From positions 17,544,893 to 17,608,892 of the forward strand of contig CM119270.1 of the NCBI GenBank assembly GCA_051294375.1: a DNA stretch of 64,000 nucleotides, written 5' to 3'. The notes beneath the pieces were generated by a model. The model did no database searches, was not told the DNA's origin, and worked only from the letters and a program-made list of their open reading frames with translations. Below, piece after piece: positions 61,346 to 64,000 of this stretch (its first letter is position 1; every line of letters starts with the position of its first letter). The stretch is from Paraspadella gotoi (Eukaryota > Chaetognatha). A program made the translations under genes and the position numbers.

Positions 61346-63602
61346 ACAATGTACAATTCAAATGAGCTAATGGCAATGTCTGCAACGAAGGCAATGACCG
61401 ATGATTGATGTGACGAAGGCAACGGACGACGATGATGACGAAGGCAACGACGATGATTGACTGATGACGAGGCAATGACGACGATGCATGACAAAGCAAT
61501 GACGACGATGATTCGAGCAACGACGATGATGATGATGTAAGCAACGACGATGATGATGATGACGGAAGGCAATTGGACGAACGATGATTGTCAAAGGCAT
61601 GACGACGATGATTACGAAGCACGACGATGATGATGATGAAAGCAACGACGATGATGATGACGAGGCAACGACGACGATGCATGACGGAAGGAAATGACGA
61701 CGAATGATTACAAACGCCAATGACGACGATGATTACAAAGGCAATGACGCACGATGATGACAAAGGCCAATAACGACGATGATGACAAAGGCCAACGACG
61801 ACGATGATTATTGAAGCAACGACGATGATTGATGATGAAAGCAACGAGGATTGATTGATTGACGAAGGAATGACGACGATGATGACAAAGGCAACGACGA
61901 CGACGATGACAAAGGCCAACGACGATGATGATGACGAAGGCCAACGACGACGATGATGACGAATAAACGGACGACGATGATTGACAAAGGCAACGCTCGA
62001 TGAATTGAAGGCAACGACGACGATGCATGACGAAGACAACGACGACGATGATGACAAAGGCAACGACGATGATGATGACCAAAGGCAACGGATGAAGCCA
62101 AAGTCTCTGCGCCCAAAACGACGACGAAAACGATGACAGGAACATTTAACGAAAACTAATATGAGTGAGAACCAGCGGCGACGACGACGACGAAAACGAA
62201 GAAGAAGGGATGGAGGAAAGTTGGAATACTAAAGGAGACACACAAGTCAAGATGCTCATGACTGTGAGGAAGACGACGACGACGACGACGACGCCGTCAG
62301 ATTGAAGACGAAAGTTTTACATAGAAAAATGCAGACGTGAAAAATAAAAAAAGCGAAAGTAAAGAGGAAATATCGGAGAGGAAAATGGAGAAACTGACAC
62401 GGAATACCGTGACAAAATAAGTGACAAAAGAGAACGTGACAAAAGTTGACAAAGAGAAAACGTGACAAAAAGTGAAAATTAAATGACTGAGAGTTGAGAG
62501 ATCGCGGCAAATATATAACTTAAGTCATTAAATTTTAAACCGGAACCAAAAAAGTTGAGAAAATATATTCTCGATGTGTAAATTGGAAGAGAAATTATGT
62601 TAAAATATTTTAAATTATTATCATAGTACATTGTACATAGATACATAGTAAAAAAATTAATGAGAAAAAAAAGATGGGAAAGTTAACACTATAAAGAGAG
62701 AGAGAGAGAGAACCTCGGAGAGAGAATAGGAAAAAATAGAAAATAAAGGGATCTTTGAAAAAAGGGATGAAAAAAAAATGGAATGAAAAAAAAAAGGAGA
62801 TGAAAATGGAATGAAAAAAGGGATGAAAATGGAACAATGCGAAAGAAAGGAAGGTCGGATGATAAGGATAAAAATCTCTTTTTCAGAGATAAACTCTTTC
62901 TTCAACCGATGGAGGCGGCGGCGGCGGCGGCGGCGCGGCGGGCGGAGGCGTTCCTGCATTTCCGGTTTATCCGAGATGAACGTAATTCGCGCGAATCTCC
63001 TTCGTAAAGGCGCCAAGATGAAATGTTTTGGCGACCGATTTTCGCAGGGACTAAAGTTAAATTATCGCCGATGAAATCTGGTCTGTTATTTTTGTTGAGG
63101 GAAAAAAAAATTAGGAATTAATCAAATTTTCACCATATTCAAGATTTATTAAAATTTATTAGTGGGAACGGAATTCTGACAAACATCATGCTAAAGTCTA
63201 AAGCCAATGTCAAATCAATTGTCCGACCTTTTGATCACATCGCAAATGTTTTTTAAGTCCAGAAAAAACAAAAGTACGGATATATTTAATTAAATATTTT
63301 CAAATACTAATACCAATCAGATCGATTTATAATAACAAAAATGTTATACACGCTCGATGAAAATAAAATAATTTTGCGCATAACATTCATTAATAAAAGA
63401 TATATTCATTTTTAAAAAACATTTTGATCGACATGTTTTTGGTTAAATTTTCCTGTCTGACTGTTTCCGATCATTCTCCAATGCCGTCAGTACTCTTAAC
63501 GTCGGGGGATGCGCCTCACATTCCGGATTGCGCTCACGTCACGAACGAGTTCGCCCGAATGCCTTCGTCCAAAAAGTCACCCGGGAAAAGGAAAGACGAC
63601 GT
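61346..63602 (+). repeat. 2.3-kb tandem duplication, unit 2
   Basis: Repeats unit 1 in order, including the (GGC)n tract (62910-62948, shorter) and the AACGAGTTCGCCCGA end, with many single-base insertions and deletions. It covers the part lost in the unit 1 gap. Confidence 0.8.
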
Positions 63603-63700
63603 AGAACTCAGCAGCAGCGGCCGCCGCTGCGACGGGGCGCGGCGAATGCTGCCGGTGACAACGAAGACTAGTTTACACGTGATGGAGGAATCGGAAAGAA

Positions 63701-63736
<36 letters not shown>

Positions 63737-63743
63737 CTGAGAG

Positions 63744-63777
<34 letters not shown>

Positions 63778-64000
63778 TGATGATGAGGATGAGAGTAGTT
63801 TCCTATTTGAGAATTCGGTTCCGAAAATTATTTTCANNNNNNNNNNNNNNNNNNNNNNNNNGAAAATATTCAACGAATTATGATTTGATTGGCTTTTTAT
63901 CTGAAATTCTCTGATGTTTTGACGCAATTAAACGTCACTTTTTCAAAAGGTCATCTTAACTTGGTTTTTTTTTTTTAGTTGTAATCTTGTCACGCGTGAG

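Overview
The window is eukaryotic nuclear DNA from an animal, most likely a protostome. Genes are split by GT-AG introns, polyadenylation signals are animal-like, tRNA-derived SINEs are present, and simple repeats are very abundant, mainly (GA)n, (GTC/GAC)n, (CCGT)n and (TTTC)n. The strongest taxonomic clue is an egghead/BRE-3-type glycolipid mannosyltransferase, a family of protostome glycolipid synthesis. A galaxin-like Cys-Cys-repeat gene fits a marine invertebrate, perhaps a spiralian, but I cannot name the species. The sequence is a draft scaffold with about two dozen N gaps, some of exactly 10 or 25 N. Several segments carry many single-base indels, as in uncorrected long-read sequence.

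Layout. (1) 2457-22189, minus strand: an SLC16/monocarboxylate-transporter-like MFS gene. Ten exons are visible, from the start codon through TM8-9; the last helices lie off the left edge. Its intron 9 (2653-10982) holds a large imperfect palindrome (3403-8350) and a 30-bp satellite. (2) 22190-26857: intergenic DNA between two divergent genes, rich in microsatellites. (3) 26858-34933, plus strand: a complete ten-exon egghead-like gene, broken only by two 1-bp frameshifts. Its introns hold a 350-bp (CCGT)n array, an LTR/primer-binding-site remnant, a tRNA-derived SINE and inverted repeats. (4) 35420-35824: a foldback element downstream of egghead. (5) 36987-52566, plus strand: an organellar Na+/H+ exchanger of the NHE6/7/9 (SLC9A6/7/9) group. 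Exons 2-14 occur twice in tandem (about 37.0-44.65 kb and 44.65-52.2 kb), while the first and last exons are single. (6) 52868-53406: two SINE-like elements inside one pair of 19-bp direct repeats. (7) 56121-57476, minus strand: the start of a secreted galaxin-like gene, three exons. (8) 57.5-64 kb: mostly GAC/GAT repeat DNA, with a second tandem duplication of about 2.3 kb (59040-61344 and 61346-63602).

The four genes do not form a pathway: solute transport, glycosphingolipid synthesis, endosomal pH control and a secreted matrix-type protein. I found no evidence of a new multi-gene system. The most unusual signals are structural. Tandem repeats span 5' splice sites at two places in the transporter gene, (GA)n arrays start directly at splice donors in several genes, and tandem and inverted duplications may be real or may be assembly artefacts.
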